Below, one piece after another: positions 1 through 9,901 of a DNA stretch of 64,000 nucleotides. The stretch covers positions 248,001 through 312,000 of the forward strand of contig CP089453.1 in the NCBI GenBank assembly GCA_026636295.1. The letters are read 5' to 3'. The first letter of the stretch is position 1. The number at the start of each line of letters is the position of its first letter. Origin of the DNA: Medakamo hakoo. Its lineage: Eukaryota; Chlorophyta; Trebouxiophyceae; Coccomyxaceae. The position numbers were made by a program, and so were the translations under genes. Under the pieces are notes generated by a model, which saw only the letters and a list, made by a program, of their open reading frames with translations, was not told where the DNA came from and did not search any database.

Positions 1-1
1 C

Positions 2-1112
2 CGGGCGCGGGACGCCGTCGCCCGCGCGGCGGGTACGCCCGCGCCTTCCCCGCCGCGGCCGGGCGCCAGCGGCGGCCGGGCGGCCCGCGGCCCGGCCCCT
101 CCCCCGCCAGGCGCGACCCTCATGGCAGCAGTCGCGGCCGCCGACCCGGCGGGCGAGGTGGTGCCGTCCCCGGCGCCCGCCGCGGCGCTGCCGCCGCCCG
201 TGCTGTCGAGCCAGGGCGTGCACGGCGGCGCATATGTCGACTGCGTCCGGTGGCTGGGCCCGGGCGCGGTCGTCTCCAAGTCCGTCCACGACGCCATCCT
301 GGCCTGGACGGCGGACGCGCCGCTCGGCGCCCGGCCGACGGCGGCGGTGGGAGCGTTCCCGGACGGGCCGTTCGCCCCGACGAAGGCGGAGGGCGGCGCC
401 GGCGCCGGCACCGCCGCCGTGGGCCCGCCCGTCGACCCGGTGGCTGCCGCGGCGGCGGCGGCTGCAGCGCTGCCGACCGCGTCCAGCAAGGGCGGCGCGG
501 AACCCCGGCTGCGCGTGTTGCAGGTGAAGAGAGAGAGAGAGAGGGAGAGGGGGTGGTTTTTGGGGGTGGTGGTCCCGCCCGCCCGCCCGCCTGCCCGCCT
601 TGTCCCTTCTCTCCCGCCTTTTCCATCGCCGCCCGCCCCGCCCCCCCCCCCCCCCCCCCCCACCCCCCCCCCACCCCCCCACCCCACCCCCCCCACCCCC
701 CCCACCCCCCCCACCCCCCACCCCCAAAAAAACACAGGCCATGCAACTGGAGCGCGCGTCCGGCACCTGGTTCCTGCGCTTCGGCATGGACGCCGCGCAC
801 TCCATCCTCGCCGCCGGGACAAACGCTGGGCGCGTCCTCGTCTTTGACGCGGCGCCGGCCGCGCCGGCCGCCCTGACGGGCCCGCCGGCCCGCCGGGCAG
901 GCTCCGGCGCCGCGGGCGCGGGCGCGTCCGGGTCCGCGCCCGCCGACGTGGGCGCGGCCCCGCGCGCGCGGCTGAAATGCGTCCCGCCCGACTCGCCGTC
1001 CTTTGAAGACGGGCCGCTCATTCGCCAGGTGGCGGTCTCGGCGGACGGGCGCACCATCGTGGCCGCGTGCGACGACGGGACGGTGTGGCGCTTCGGGCGG
1101 GTGGGGAAGTGA
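2..1112 (+). CDS. FIE: Polycomb group WD40 protein FIE/EED (C-terminal part; gene runs off the left edge)
   Basis: The PRC2 subunit FIE/EED is a seven-bladed WD40 propeller that binds H3K27me3 and activates the E(z) methyltransferase in the nucleus. Exon to 523 (frame open from base 2), intron 524-737, last exon 738-1112. Visible matches to the EED C-terminal blades are YVDCVRWLGPGAVVSKSVHD, then WFLRFGMDAAHSILAAGTNA, then IRQVAVSADGRTIVAACDDG followed by TVWRF, where EED has AVCDDASIWRW. Only about the last three blades are here; the first four must lie upstream of the window, so the Met at 122 is probably internal. The donor is CAG|GTGAAG, the acceptor is ACACAG|GCC, and the phase is 0 on both sides. 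The intron is almost pure pyrimidine with a long C tract. Ala/Gly/Pro-rich loops of about 40 residues interrupt the blades compared with animal EED. Family assignment is confident; the true start is not visible. Confidence 0.85.
640..725. repeat. C-homopolymer / low-complexity tract in FIE intron
   Basis: Runs of C broken only by single A residues fill the 3' half of the FIE intron. The other strand carries the matching G runs, so G-quadruplex or i-motif folding is possible. It also serves as an extreme polypyrimidine tract before the acceptor at 737. An AG dinucleotide run at 529-551 starts the same intron. Confidence 0.8.
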
Positions 1113-1177
1113 GAGTAGGGGCTATGTTGTGTGTGCTGCGCAGGGCGCGTTTCTTTCTGTGTGTCTGTCCTTTCTCC

Positions 1178-2831
1178 TTACAACGGAATCTCCTCTGAGC
1201 TGTCGAGGCGCTTGGTGCGCGGGCCGGGCGGCGGCGGGCGCGCGCGCCCTGTGGCGGTGGCGGCCGCGTCCCCGGGCGGCGACCCCCACCCGTCGCCGCC
1301 ACCGTCATCCAGCACAAACCGCGGGTCAGGCGGCGCAGCAGCAGCAGCAGGCCGGCGCGGCGGCGCCGGGTCCAGCGGCCCGGCCGGCCGGGCGGCGGGT
1401 GCGGGCCCTAACACGCCCAACTCCGTCGAGAGCGCGGCGCTCGCGCGCGCCGTGCCCGCGTCGAAGCCGCCGCCGCGGCCGTCCTCGCCGTCGCCGCCGC
1501 CGCCCCCACCAAGCACGCCGTCCTCGTCCAGCAGCAGGTAGGGCGAGTCGGGCACGGGCCGGAAGATCCAGGCCAGGGCGCCGAGGAAGGCCAGGCGGAC
1601 CAGCCCCTCCGCGACGAGGACGCCCGTCACGGCCGCCGCTTCCTCGCCCGGCTCCGACAGCAGCAGCAGCGGCAGGAGGATGGCGGCCGCGCGCAGGAGG
1701 ACGTACGACGTGACGCCGACGCGGAACCGTTTCAGCAGGCGCACTTTCCCGGCGCGGGCGACCGCGTCGGCGACGGTGGCGGGCGCGGCCGCGACCGACC
1801 CGGCCGTGCTGCCCGCCGCGCCGCCGCCGTGCAGGCGGGCGTACAGGCGGGCCGGGTCCGCGTCGCCCGCCGCAACGGCGGCGGCAGCGGAGGGTGGGAG
1901 CGGGACGGCCGCGCCAGCGACGACGCCGTTGCCCGCGGACACGGACCCGGGCGCGCGTGCGCCCACCATGCCCTCGCCCGTGCCCTCGATTTCTTCGCGC
2001 GTGCGAGAGATCAGGTCGAAGATGAACAGCCAGGCCAGGAGAAGCGTGATGAGGGAGACTGGGTGTGTGAGGGTGTGGGTTAGGTCGGGGGTGCGTGAGT
2101 GATGAAGTGAAGAAAGGGTGGGTGGATGGAAACATTTCCATCCCATGCGACCCATCTTTTTTTTTTTTTCTCACCGATTTCAGCTGTGTTGAAGACGACG
2201 GCGCCAAAACCTGACCCTTCGCCCGCTTCGCGGCCGCCAGCCCGTTCGACGACCTCTTCCGTGATGTCGACGATCAGGGACGCGACGAAATAGACCAGCG
2301 GCACGGCCGTGACACGGCGCCGGTGCGGGCCCAGCGCGGCCAGCGCCGGCGGGCGGGTGATGCCATAACCCGCCGCGATGGCCAGGAGCAAGAAAATGAA
2401 GCCCGCTTCGGCGGTGTCCTCCACGACGATGGACACGTACGACGTCAGCGCGTCCAGCGACGACCCAGCCCGCGTGGCGCTGGAGACGGCGGAGGCCAGG
2501 GCTGAGAAAGCGTACAGGCCCGTGACGGCCGCGACGGCCGAGTGAAGGCGCGCGCCCGCTGGCGCGGACCCGCCGCGGCGGGAGCGAATCGCGTCCCACC
2601 CCACGACCAGGGCGAGCAGGGCCCACAGAATGGCGGCCGGGATGAGGTAGCCCTGTTGTGTGTGTGTGCGTGTGTTTTGGTTGTTGGTGTTTGGATGGAC
2701 GGGCGAACGTGAGGGGGGGGGGGGGGGGGATGGGGGAGGTCGAAAACAGAGCGCGCTGCGCGTGCGCCGCGCTCCCTCTCCTCCCTCCACTACCCCGCAC
2801 GCACCGTGGCTAGCGTGGCTGAGAGACCCAT
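1178..2831 (-). CDS. Seven-transmembrane protein, GOST (GPR107/TMEM87)-like, no ectodomain
   Basis: Three exons on the minus strand: 2831-2805, 2652-2175 and 2058-1178 (461 residues), with phases 0 and 1 agreeing at both junctions. Seven hydrophobic helices are visible, starting with YLIPAAILWALLALVVGWDA. Helix 3 ends in GYGITRP, which resembles the GYGIVKPRLG signature of the GOST/Lung-7TM family. Helix 5 is followed by a charged loop and LLKRFRVGVTSY, like the K/R-rich segment before helix 6 in that family, and helix 7 ends in WIFRPVPDSPY, like the family's WRPSxNNQRY. About 120 disordered residues follow. Classic GOST proteins carry a folded luminal domain before helix 1; here only nine residues precede it, so either the domain is lost or an upstream exon was missed. 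Expected location is Golgi or endosomal membrane, by family only. It could be another seven-helix family. Confidence 0.5.
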
Positions 2832-2950
2832 GGCAGAGTGTGCGGACGAGGCTCTCAGGGGCAACCTGCAGAAAAAGGAAAGAGAGGCTGAGCGCGGGCC
2901 GCGCCCTCTGTGGGCGGCGCGGACGGTGCGCGCCGAAAAGACAGCAGAGT

Positions 2951-2972
2951 GGGCTGCAAATATTTGCAGCCC
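2951..2972. promoter_or_regulatory. 22-base perfect palindrome in a divergent promoter
   Basis: The sequence reads GGGCTGCAAAT followed directly by its exact reverse complement, with no spacer and an A/T-rich centre in otherwise GC-rich DNA. It lies between the divergent starts of the seven-helix protein (2831, -) and the aminotransferase (3018, +). A dyad this long is what a dimeric DNA-binding protein would use, but no factor can be named. Cruciform formation is the other option. Confidence 0.6.
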
Positions 2973-3017
2973 CATTTGTTTTTCACTGTCCCCATCAAAA
3001 ACCGCCCGTCCCCCAAA

Positions 3018-4523
3018 ATGCCCGTCCAGGGCCCCAGCCCGACACGGCGCCAGCTCGCCGGCAAGCTCCGGCTTTTTCCTGGGACGCACGATGCACGGCG
3101 ACACCGCAGCCCGCCGATCGCAGCCGCGAGCAACGATGGCTCGCCCGCGCCGCGCCCCACCCCGCCGGCCCGCCGCCTCGGCCCGCCGCCCTCCCGCTTG
3201 GAACGGTTCTTCGCGGCGCACGAATTCACCACGCCCCACATGCTGTCCTGCTCTGATGTGGAGGCCCTCACGCTCGGCGACTTGCTGGCGTTGGCGGGCC
3301 CGGGCGCGGCGGACGGCGTGTACGGGCCGTCCCTGTCGCTGGGTTACACCCACCCGGCCGGGTCCCTGTCCCTGCGGGCCGACGTCGCGGCCATGCTCGC
3401 GTCCGACGCGGCGGCCGTCGCGCCCGCCTGGGGAGGCGGCCCCCTGTCCACCGCGCCCCTGGACCCGGACTCCATTTTCTGTGCGGCGCCGCAGGAGTTG
3501 GCCGGGCTGTGCGTGACCGCCGCGCTGGAACAGGCCGCCGCTGGAGGCGGCCGCCCGTCGTCGTCGTCGTCGTCCGCATCCAACAGGCCGCGCGTCCTCG
3601 CCACCGCGCCCGCCTACCCGGGCTTGGTGGCCGTCGCCGTGGGCTTGGGCGCGGAGGTCGTGCCCTGGCGGCCCCGGTGGGACGAGGGCGGGCCGGCCTT
3701 TGAGGTGGCCGACCTGCGGTCCGCGCTGGCGGCGGGCGGCCCGCCCCCCGCCCTCGCCGTCCTCAACTTCCCGCACAGCCCCACGGGCGCCAGCCTGAGC
3801 CCGGCCGACTTCAGGGCCGCCCTGGCCGCATGCGCGGCCGCGGGTGTGTGCACGGTGCTGGTGGACGAGCTCTACCGCCTGCCGGGCGCCGGCCTGCCGC
3901 CCGCCGTGTGCGCTGCCGCACCGCCCTCCGCGGCGGGCACCGCTCTTATCTCCGTCGGCGGCCTGTCCGCGGCGGGCGGCGCGCCCTGTGTTTGCTCCCT
4001 CGGTGGCTTGTCGAAGTGGGCTGGTCTGCCCGGCCTCCGCGCCGGCTGGCTGGCTTGTTCCGGTCCCGGCGGACCCGCCCTCCTCTGCAGGATGGGAGAG
4101 TTGAGGGACCACGGCACGGTGTGCGGGTCGGCGCCGGCCGAAGCGCTCGCCCGGCTGGGCGTCCGGTCGCGGGCGCTGCTCGCCGCGCGGGCGGGCGCGA
4201 CGCTCGCGGCCAACGCGGCCGCGGCCGCCCGCTTCTTCGGCCCGCACGGCGGCTCGCACGCCGCGTACTTTGATTTCTACGCCCCACCACCGGGCGCGCC
4301 CGTCTGTTTTCCCGCCCTGGCCACGGGCGAGGCCGCGGCGGCCTGGGCGGAGCGGGCGCGCGCGGGCGCGGGCGTGCTTGTCCTGCCAGGCGACACGTTT
4401 GAGCTGGCGGGCGACGGGGATGGCCGGCGGTTCAGGCTGGGACTGGGGCGGGCCGGGTTTGGGGCGGCGCTGGAAGCGCTGGGCGCCTGGCTGGACCGTG
4501 GGGAGGCGTTGCGGGTGGTGTGA
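3018..4523 (+). CDS. PLP-dependent aminotransferase, class I/II
   Basis: A single exon of 501 residues with fold-type I aminotransferase features in order: a substrate-side LGYTHPAGSLSLR, NFPHSPTG (the NxPxNPTG position), VDELYRL (Asp that binds the pyridine nitrogen, with the following Tyr), and SLGGLSKWAGLPGLRAGWL, where Lys of SKW would form the Schiff base with PLP and GLRAGW is the usual follow-on. A C-terminal Arg-rich RRFRLGLGRAGF fits the carboxylate-binding Arg. The substrate cannot be read from sequence; the general pattern is close to the ACC-synthase/capreomycidine-synthase group. Start chosen at 3018 because of the AAAATG context. The frame is open to 2910, but the extra residues overlap the promoter palindrome. 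The first 60 residues are Arg/Ser/Pro-rich with few acids, so an organelle targeting peptide is possible. Confidence 0.8.
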   Translation: MPVQGPSPTRRQLAGKLRLFPGTHDARRHRSPPIAAASNDGSPAPRPTPPARRLGPPPSRLERFFAAHEFTTPHMLSCSDVEALTLGDLLALAGPGAADGVYGPSLSLGYTHPAGSLSLRADVAAMLASDAAAVAPAWGGGPLSTAPLDPDSIFCAAPQELAGLCVTAALEQAAAGGGRPSSSSSSASNRPRVLATAPAYPGLVAVAVGLGAEVVPWRPRWDEGGPAFEVADLRSALAAGGPPPALAVLNFPHSPTGASLSPADFRAALAACAAAGVCTVLVDELYRLPGAGLPPAVCAAAPPSAAGTALISVGGLSAAGGAPCVCSLGGLSKWAGLPGLRAGWLACSGPGGPALLCRMGELRDHGTVCGSAPAEALARLGVRSRALLAARAGATLAANAAAAARFFGPHGGSHAAYFDFYAPPPGAPVCFPALATGEAAAAWAERARAGAGVLVLPGDTFELAGDGDGRRFRLGLGRAGFGAALEALGAWLDRGEALRVV

Positions 4524-4648
4524 AGGCAAGCGGTGCGTAGAGTGCAGATACAAACACAGGGCGAGTGAGACCGATCGGTCTCTCTGCGGCCGCGCGCAAC
4601 CGCGCCCACACCGCACCCTCCTCCTTCTCCTGACCTGGCCACGACCTG

Positions 4649-6513
4649 ATGTCGGCCGCCAACGGCGGCGACGGCCGGCCGGGCGGCGGCTCCGCATCTC
4701 TGCCCCCATCCCCCGCCCGCCCGCCGCTGAGCTCGTCCGCCGCGGCCCTGGCCGCGGCCGTCCCCCACCTCCGCCTGGGCGAACCTTCTACTGCCGGCCC
4801 GGCCTCGTCCACGGGCGTGTCTGGCTACTCATCCGACGACGGCGGACCGTCCGGCCTGCGGTCCAGCCGTGGGGGACGGTTCAACCGCGGGCGGACGCAA
4901 CCGTTTTTCATTGGCGTCGCAGGTGCGTTTTTGGGGCATTGGACGGATTTTTCGAGGGGTGGGAGGGAGGCCTGGGACAATTCGACCGGTGCTCTGGAAG
5001 GGAGATGATTTGAGCGCACTCCCGGAGGTGGATGGGGCGGGCGGGCGTTCACTGGGCGCGCGCGGCGGGAGGGCACAAAGCGGCGACCACACAACCCCTC
5101 CACCCCCTCCACCCTCTCTCCACCCTCCAGGCGGCACCGCGTCGGGCAAGACGACCGTGTGCGAGGAAATCTGCCAGCGCCTGCACGACCAGTGCGTAGT
5201 CATGCTTTCCCAGGACAGCTTTTACCGGGGGCTGACGCCCAGCGAGCTGGCCAACGTGAAAGGTGCGGAGGAGGAGGGGAGGCGGGCGGGCGCGCGCGCG
5301 CGCGCCAGCGCAAACCGCCATCCATGTTTTCCTCACGCGCAAAAAAACGCACGCCTCACGCCCACCCGCCTGCATGCCCACAGAATACAATTTCGACGCG
5401 CCCGACGCCTTTGACACCGCCGCCATGGTCTCCTGCCTGACCGCGCTGCGGTCCATGAAAGCCGTCGACGTGCCCGTCTACGATTTCACGACGCACCAGC
5501 GCGGCCCGCCGGAGACGGCCCGCCGCGTGCACCCGGCGGACGTGGTCATCGTGGAAGGCATCCTGGTCCTGCACATGCCGGAGGTGCGGTCCCTGCTGCA
5601 CATGAAGGTGTACGTGGACACGGACGACGACGTGCGGCTGGCCCGGCGCATCCAGCGGGACGTCGCCGTGCGCGGCCGCGACGTCGCGGGCGTCATCGAC
5701 CAGTACACCAAGTTCGTCAAGCCCGCCTTTGACGCGTACGTGGCGCCGTCCCGCAAGCACGCGGACGTCATCATCCCCTGGGGCCGGGACGAGACCAACC
5801 TGGTGGCCATCGATCTCATCACCGAGCACATCCGGTCCAAGCTGCAAGTCCCCGACCTGCGGCGGGTGTACCCAAACCTGGAAGTCATCCCCTCCAACTT
5901 CCAGGTGCGGGGCATGCACACGCTCATCCGGGACCGGGAGACGCCGACCGTCGACTTTGTGTTTTACGCGGACCGCCTGCTGCGCCTGTTGGTGGAGGCG
6001 GGCCTGGGCTTCCTGCCGTTTGCGGAGCGGCGGGTGACCACGCCCACGGGCGCGACGTACGTGGGCGTGGACTTTGCCAAGAAGCTGTGCGGCGTGTCCG
6101 TCATCCGCAGCGGGGAGTCCATGGAGAACGCGCTGCGCGCCTGCTGCAAGGGCATCAAGATTGGCAAAATCCTGGTCCACCGCACCGGCGACCGGTGCAC
6201 GTCCAAGGAGCTCATCTACGAGAAGCTGCCGCGCGACATTGCGGAGCGGCACGTCCTGCTGATGGACCCCATCCTGGCGACGGGCAACTCGGCCGTGCGC
6301 GCCATCCAGGTCCTGCTGGACCGGGGCGTGGCCGAGGACCGCATCCTGTTCCTGACGCTCGTCGCGGCGCCACCTGGCATCCACGCCATCTGCCGCCGCT
6401 TCCCGCGGCTGAAGCTCATCACGTCCGAGATCGACGAGGGCGTGGATGAAGCCATTGGCCAGGTGACGCCCGGCGTGGGGGATTTCGGGAGTCGGTACTA
6501 CGGGACGGAGTGA
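4649..6513 (+). CDS. Uridine kinase - uracil phosphoribosyltransferase fusion (UCK/UPRT-like)
   Basis: Pyrimidine salvage enzyme: the N-terminal P-loop kinase makes UMP/CMP from nucleosides, and the C-terminal domain resembles UPRT (uracil + PRPP to UMP). Exons are 4649-4922, 5131-5262 and 5384-6513 (511 residues), with phases 1 and 1 consistent. The P-loop [12 protein letters not shown] is split by intron 1 between Ala and the Gly pair. It is followed by [10 protein letters not shown], then [15 protein letters not shown] and [18 protein letters not shown] is the Walker B-like strand and [14 protein letters not shown] is the lid. The UPRT half carries [17 protein letters not shown] and then [12 protein letters not shown], the PRPP-binding loop. 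Plant UKL proteins have the same order. The first 90 residues are disordered. Whether the UPRT half is active is unknown, since many plant homologues lack measurable UPRT activity. Confidence 0.93.
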
Positions 6514-6626
6514 CGGAGTGTACGGGAGGGGTGGGAGGGGGGGGGGCGGGGGGGGGAGCAGCGTGTTGCAGGTCGTACGCAGCGTGTGGGGGGCCAGCAC
6601 GTCGGGTGCGTCTCTGTCGTCTTTCT

Positions 6627-7796
6627 CTACTCCCTCCACACCACCGGCAGCAGCTCATGCTCGGCGCGCGCCCCTCCTCCACCGCGCCTCCACGCCTCCG
6701 GCAGCCAGTCCGCGTAGCACTCGGCGTCCTCGTCGTCGCGCGCGCCGGCGCGCAGCGGCGCGCACCCGGCCCGCCCCTTGCCCTTTTTCTTCCCGTCGCC
6801 GCCCGGCGGGGGTAAGAGCGTCGCACCGTCCAGGAAAAACGCGGCGGACAGCGCGGCCCGCGGTTGAGAGCCAGGTGGCAAGCCGCCCGCCGCGTGCAGG
6901 GTCCAGGCGTCGTGGAATAAAACGTCGCCCGGCGCCATCGCCGGCGCGGCCACGACGTCGTACCCACGCCCGCTCAGGTCCGCGCCAGGCGCCCAGTGCT
7001 GGTAGAAGAAGAGCAGGGAGACGTCGCGGTGGGACGCCTTGGCGTACGAGAGGCCGGAATCCCGGCCGCCCGCGCCGCCCGGCCCGATCTTGCGCAAGGG
7101 CACCCAGGCAGTGACGACCGGCCCGTCAATGGGCGCCATGCGCCCGTCCGCGTGCCATTCGGTCGGTCCATCCCCCGGTTTTTTAATGAAAGCACAGGTG
7201 GACAGCAGGCGGACGGCCTGAGAAGGGCGGGCGGCCAAGAGTTGGGATGCGACGGCGGCCAGGGGCGTGAGGGCTTCCCGCACGGCCGGGAGCGTCCGAT
7301 CTCGGTGCAGGTTGAAGTGCTGCCTGAAGCCGGGCGCCCCGCCCGTCGCGCGCCGCAGGGCTGCCTCTGCGGCGGCGGGAGTCGTGAGGGAAGCAGCGTC
7401 GACGGCCGGCGCGAGGACTCTCAGGCGGTGGTGGAGGGCGGCCAGCGCGCCGGCGGCCGCCGCGCCCTCCACAGCGGGCGCGAGCGCGCCGGCGACGAAT
7501 GCCGGGTCCAGGAGCCCCCTGGCGAGGGTGAAGCCGTCGCGCTCGTAGGCCAGGAGGTGGCGGGGCGGCAGCGGCGGCGGCCGGTGGGCGCCGCTGCCCG
7601 GCCCCTTTGGCCCGTCGCTTTGTCGCAGGAGGTGGCGGGGCGGCAGCGGCGGCGGCCGTGGGGCGCCGGCGCCCGGCCCCTTCGGCCCGTCGCTTTGTCG
7701 CCTCCGCACGCCGCGCGGCTCGGTGGGCCGTGCTCGTTGGCCTCCAGGGCGAGAGCCGCTCCGTGTCGGCGCGGGTTGGGATGCGGCGGGGCGCAT
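6627..7796 (-). CDS. Phytanoyl-CoA dioxygenase (PhyH)-family Fe(II)/2-oxoglutarate oxygenase
   Basis: A 389-residue protein from a single exon. The facial triad is visible: EWHADG gives the HxD pair (around residue 214), LHAAGG gives the distal His (around 300), and QPRAALSAAFF supplies the Arg that should bind 2-oxoglutarate. YERDGFTLARGLLDP near residue 95 is the usual PhyH entry (yxxdGfvvvrgll). The substrate is not evident; the family includes lipid and secondary-metabolite hydroxylases. The start at 7796 is the last Met before the conserved region, and the frame stays open to 7976, so a longer N-terminus is possible. The linker before the enzyme is a two-copy, 25-residue in-frame duplication (see 7551-7700). 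The 3' end faces the UCK/UPRT gene 113 bases away. Confidence 0.8.
   Translation of the reverse strand: MRPAASQPAPTRSGSRPGGQRARPTEPRGVRRRQSDGPKGPGAGAPRPPPLPPRHLLRQSDGPKGPGSGAHRPPPLPPRHLLAYERDGFTLARGLLDPAFVAGALAPAVEGAAAAGALAALHHRLRVLAPAVDAASLTTPAAAEAALRRATGGAPGFRQHFNLHRDRTLPAVREALTPLAAVASQLLAARPSQAVRLLSTCAFIKKPGDGPTEWHADGRMAPIDGPVVTAWVPLRKIGPGGAGGRDSGLSYAKASHRDVSLLFFYQHWAPGADLSGRGYDVVAAPAMAPGDVLFHDAWTLHAAGGLPPGSQPRAALSAAFFLDGATLLPPPGGDGKKKGKGRAGCAPLRAGARDDEDAECYADWLPEAWRRGGGGARAEHELLPVVWRE
7551..7700. repeat. 75-base tandem duplication, two copies, in frame
   Basis: Two head-to-tail copies starting at 7551 and 7626 differ at only a few bases. On the minus strand each encodes about 25 residues beginning RQSDGPKGPG and ending PPPLPPRHLL, just before the PhyH domain. 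Because the unit is a multiple of three the frame is kept, so the protein simply gains a Pro-rich linker. Confidence 0.9.
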
Positions 7797-7939
7797 CGAA
7801 AAAAAAACGAGGCCATGCGTTGCAGAGAGTGAGGCACGGTCGTTTGGGAGAGAGGCAGCCCTCTCCCACTCGTCTCTTTTTGGGTGGCGAAGGGAGAGAG
7901 AGCCCGGCCCGTTCCGCGTCCCTCCGCCCACTTGTCGCC

Positions 7940-9795
7940 ATGCGCGCACCTCAGGCAATGGCGCCAGCACGCGCACACGCGCAATCGACCTCTACCCTTC
8001 ACGCGTCGGCCCTCGTCGCGGGCAGGCTGGAAGTGCACTGCGACGGCGGCGGAGCGGCCTCCTCCGTCCGCCTGTCCGCGTCCGGGGCGTGCGACTGCGG
8101 TGATGGAGAGGCGCACATCGTGCAGGTCTGTCACGGGCGCTGGGGCGTGGGGGAAGGCGCGCGCGCCCGCGGGCGGCCCCAGCTGTCGCATCGCGCTCAT
8201 TCAAGCGCCGCCCCCGAAATCACAACAACAACAAACAGGTCCTCCTGCGCACGGGCGAGTCGCCCATCTTCGACGTGACCGTCGTCGACCGCCAGGGCCA
8301 GTGCCTCACCCGCCTGGAGGGCGATGGCGCGGCGGCGCTGCCGGCCGCTCCTAAAAAAACGGCCGCGCTGCCTCCCTCTTTTGACCTGGCCCTGCCCGCC
8401 CGCGCGGCCGCAGCCCTGGCGTCCGCCCACGCCCGCGCCCGCCTGTGTTCGGTCGCCGCCGCCTGGCGCGTCGCAGCGATTAGGTCCGCGGCTAAACGCG
8501 CCATCGCGGACGCGGACAAACGCGCGGAAGAAGACTGCGCGGCCGCGGACAAAGTTTTAGCGCTCGCGGCCAGGCTGGTGAGCGAGAAGGGAGGCGGGGG
8601 TGGTGATGGCAGCCACCGGGCCGCCCTCCTCGCCCTGCCTTCCCCACTGCTGACCGTGGGGTCGGCCGCGTCGGCGGACGCGGCGGCGGCCGCCCGGCGC
8701 CGCAGCAGCGGTGGCGGCGGCGGGAGGATGGGCTGCTCCAGCACGACCGCGGGCGCGCGCCGGCCGTCCGCCGTGGACGCTGGCGCCCGCGGCGTGTCCG
8801 CCCTGGCGTCTTCCCAGCTGGGTCACGTGCTGGTGGACGCTTATGGAAGCGGCGGCGGCGGCGGCGGCGGGCTGGAGGAAGACGCGACGGCGGCGGCGGC
8901 GGCGGCGGCCGCGGCGGTGGAGCCAGCCGTCCGCCCGCTCCCTCCGCCCCGCCCCCGGCCCGCCCGGAGAGCGTCCGTGACGCCCGCGGCCGCGCCTGCC
9001 CCGCCCCGGCGGGCGACACACCGTGCGGCGGCCCTGCAGGCCGCCCGAGCGGCACCGCCGGCGCCGCCACCACCCCCTCCACCGTCCCAACCCGCACCAC
9101 CACCGCCGCGCCGGTCCGCCCTGGACGAAGCCGTCGCCCGCTTGGCCGCCGCCGCGGATGCGGCCGGCATCCGGGGCGCGCCCACGGCCGCTCCGGCGCT
9201 AACCCGGCGGGCGGGCGGGCCCACCATCGACGGCGCCGTCCCCGCAGCGGCAGCCGCGCCACACCCGCCGTCGCACGTGCGCCCGCCCCCCGACAGCGGC
9301 GGCGGCGTCGACTTTGCCGCGGCCCTGGGCTCCATCCTGCGCCTGGACGAGGAGGAGGAGGCGTTGGGGGGCCACGCCGGCGCCGCCTGGCCACCGCACA
9401 CGGGCGCGCTGGCGGCGTCGCCGCCCAAGGCCGCGAGGCCCGGCGGTCCGTCCCCGCTCAAGCGCGGGCGGGTGGACGGCGGTGGTGGCGGCGGCGGCGG
9501 CGGCGGTGGTGACGGCTCCACAGCCCAGCTGCTGGGCGCGTGGAGGCCTGCTTCGACGCCAACGCACCCCGACCCGTCCGCCTCCCTGCTGGCGTCCCCG
9601 GGCGATTCCGCCGTCGAAGGGGACGAGGACGGAGCGGTCGCGGATGCGAGCCCCACGCCCGGTCGGGTCCGCCCCCCACCGCCCTCGGCCGGCTACCCCT
9701 CTCCACCGGGCGGTGGCCGTGTCCTGGTGGGCGGGGTTGGGGACAGCCTCCTCGTCGACGGGCCCGTGGAAGTGGATGGCGCGTGGTGGGACTGA
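7940..9795 (+). CDS. Unrecognised protein with Ala-rich helix and long disordered tail
   Basis: Exons 7940-8125 and 8239-9795 (580 residues), junction phase 0 with CAG|GTCTG and AAACAG|GTC. Residues 1-90 look like a small beta domain: TLHASALVAGRLEVHCDGG, and across the intron VLLRTGESPIFDVTVVDRQG. A helical stretch of about 80 residues follows, rich in Ala/Arg/Lys/Asp with a coiled-coil feel. The remaining 350 residues are low-complexity Ala/Pro/Gly with an acidic patch and a conserved-looking end, VDGPVEVDGAWWD. A beta head followed by a coiled coil and disordered tail recalls XRCC4-type architecture, but no signature residue supports that, so no function is offered. It lies in tandem with another Ala-rich gene beginning 106 bases downstream. 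Confidence 0.55.
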
Positions 9796-9901
9796 GTGCG
9801 TGGGAGGGGGTGAGGGATGGGATGGATGGGAGAGAGCAGAAAGCAAACAAAAGCAAACACTCTGCTCCCTCTCATTCCTTCGTTTTTTTTTCTGCACAAC
9901 C

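Noticed and set aside
2951-2972. Palindrome as a transposon end or terminator hairpin
   Set aside because: No second copy, no target-site duplication, and it lies in a promoter rather than after a gene.
5356-6639. Minus-strand frame opposite the UCK/UPRT gene
   Set aside because: His/Asp/Arg-rich mirror of a strongly conserved coding exon.
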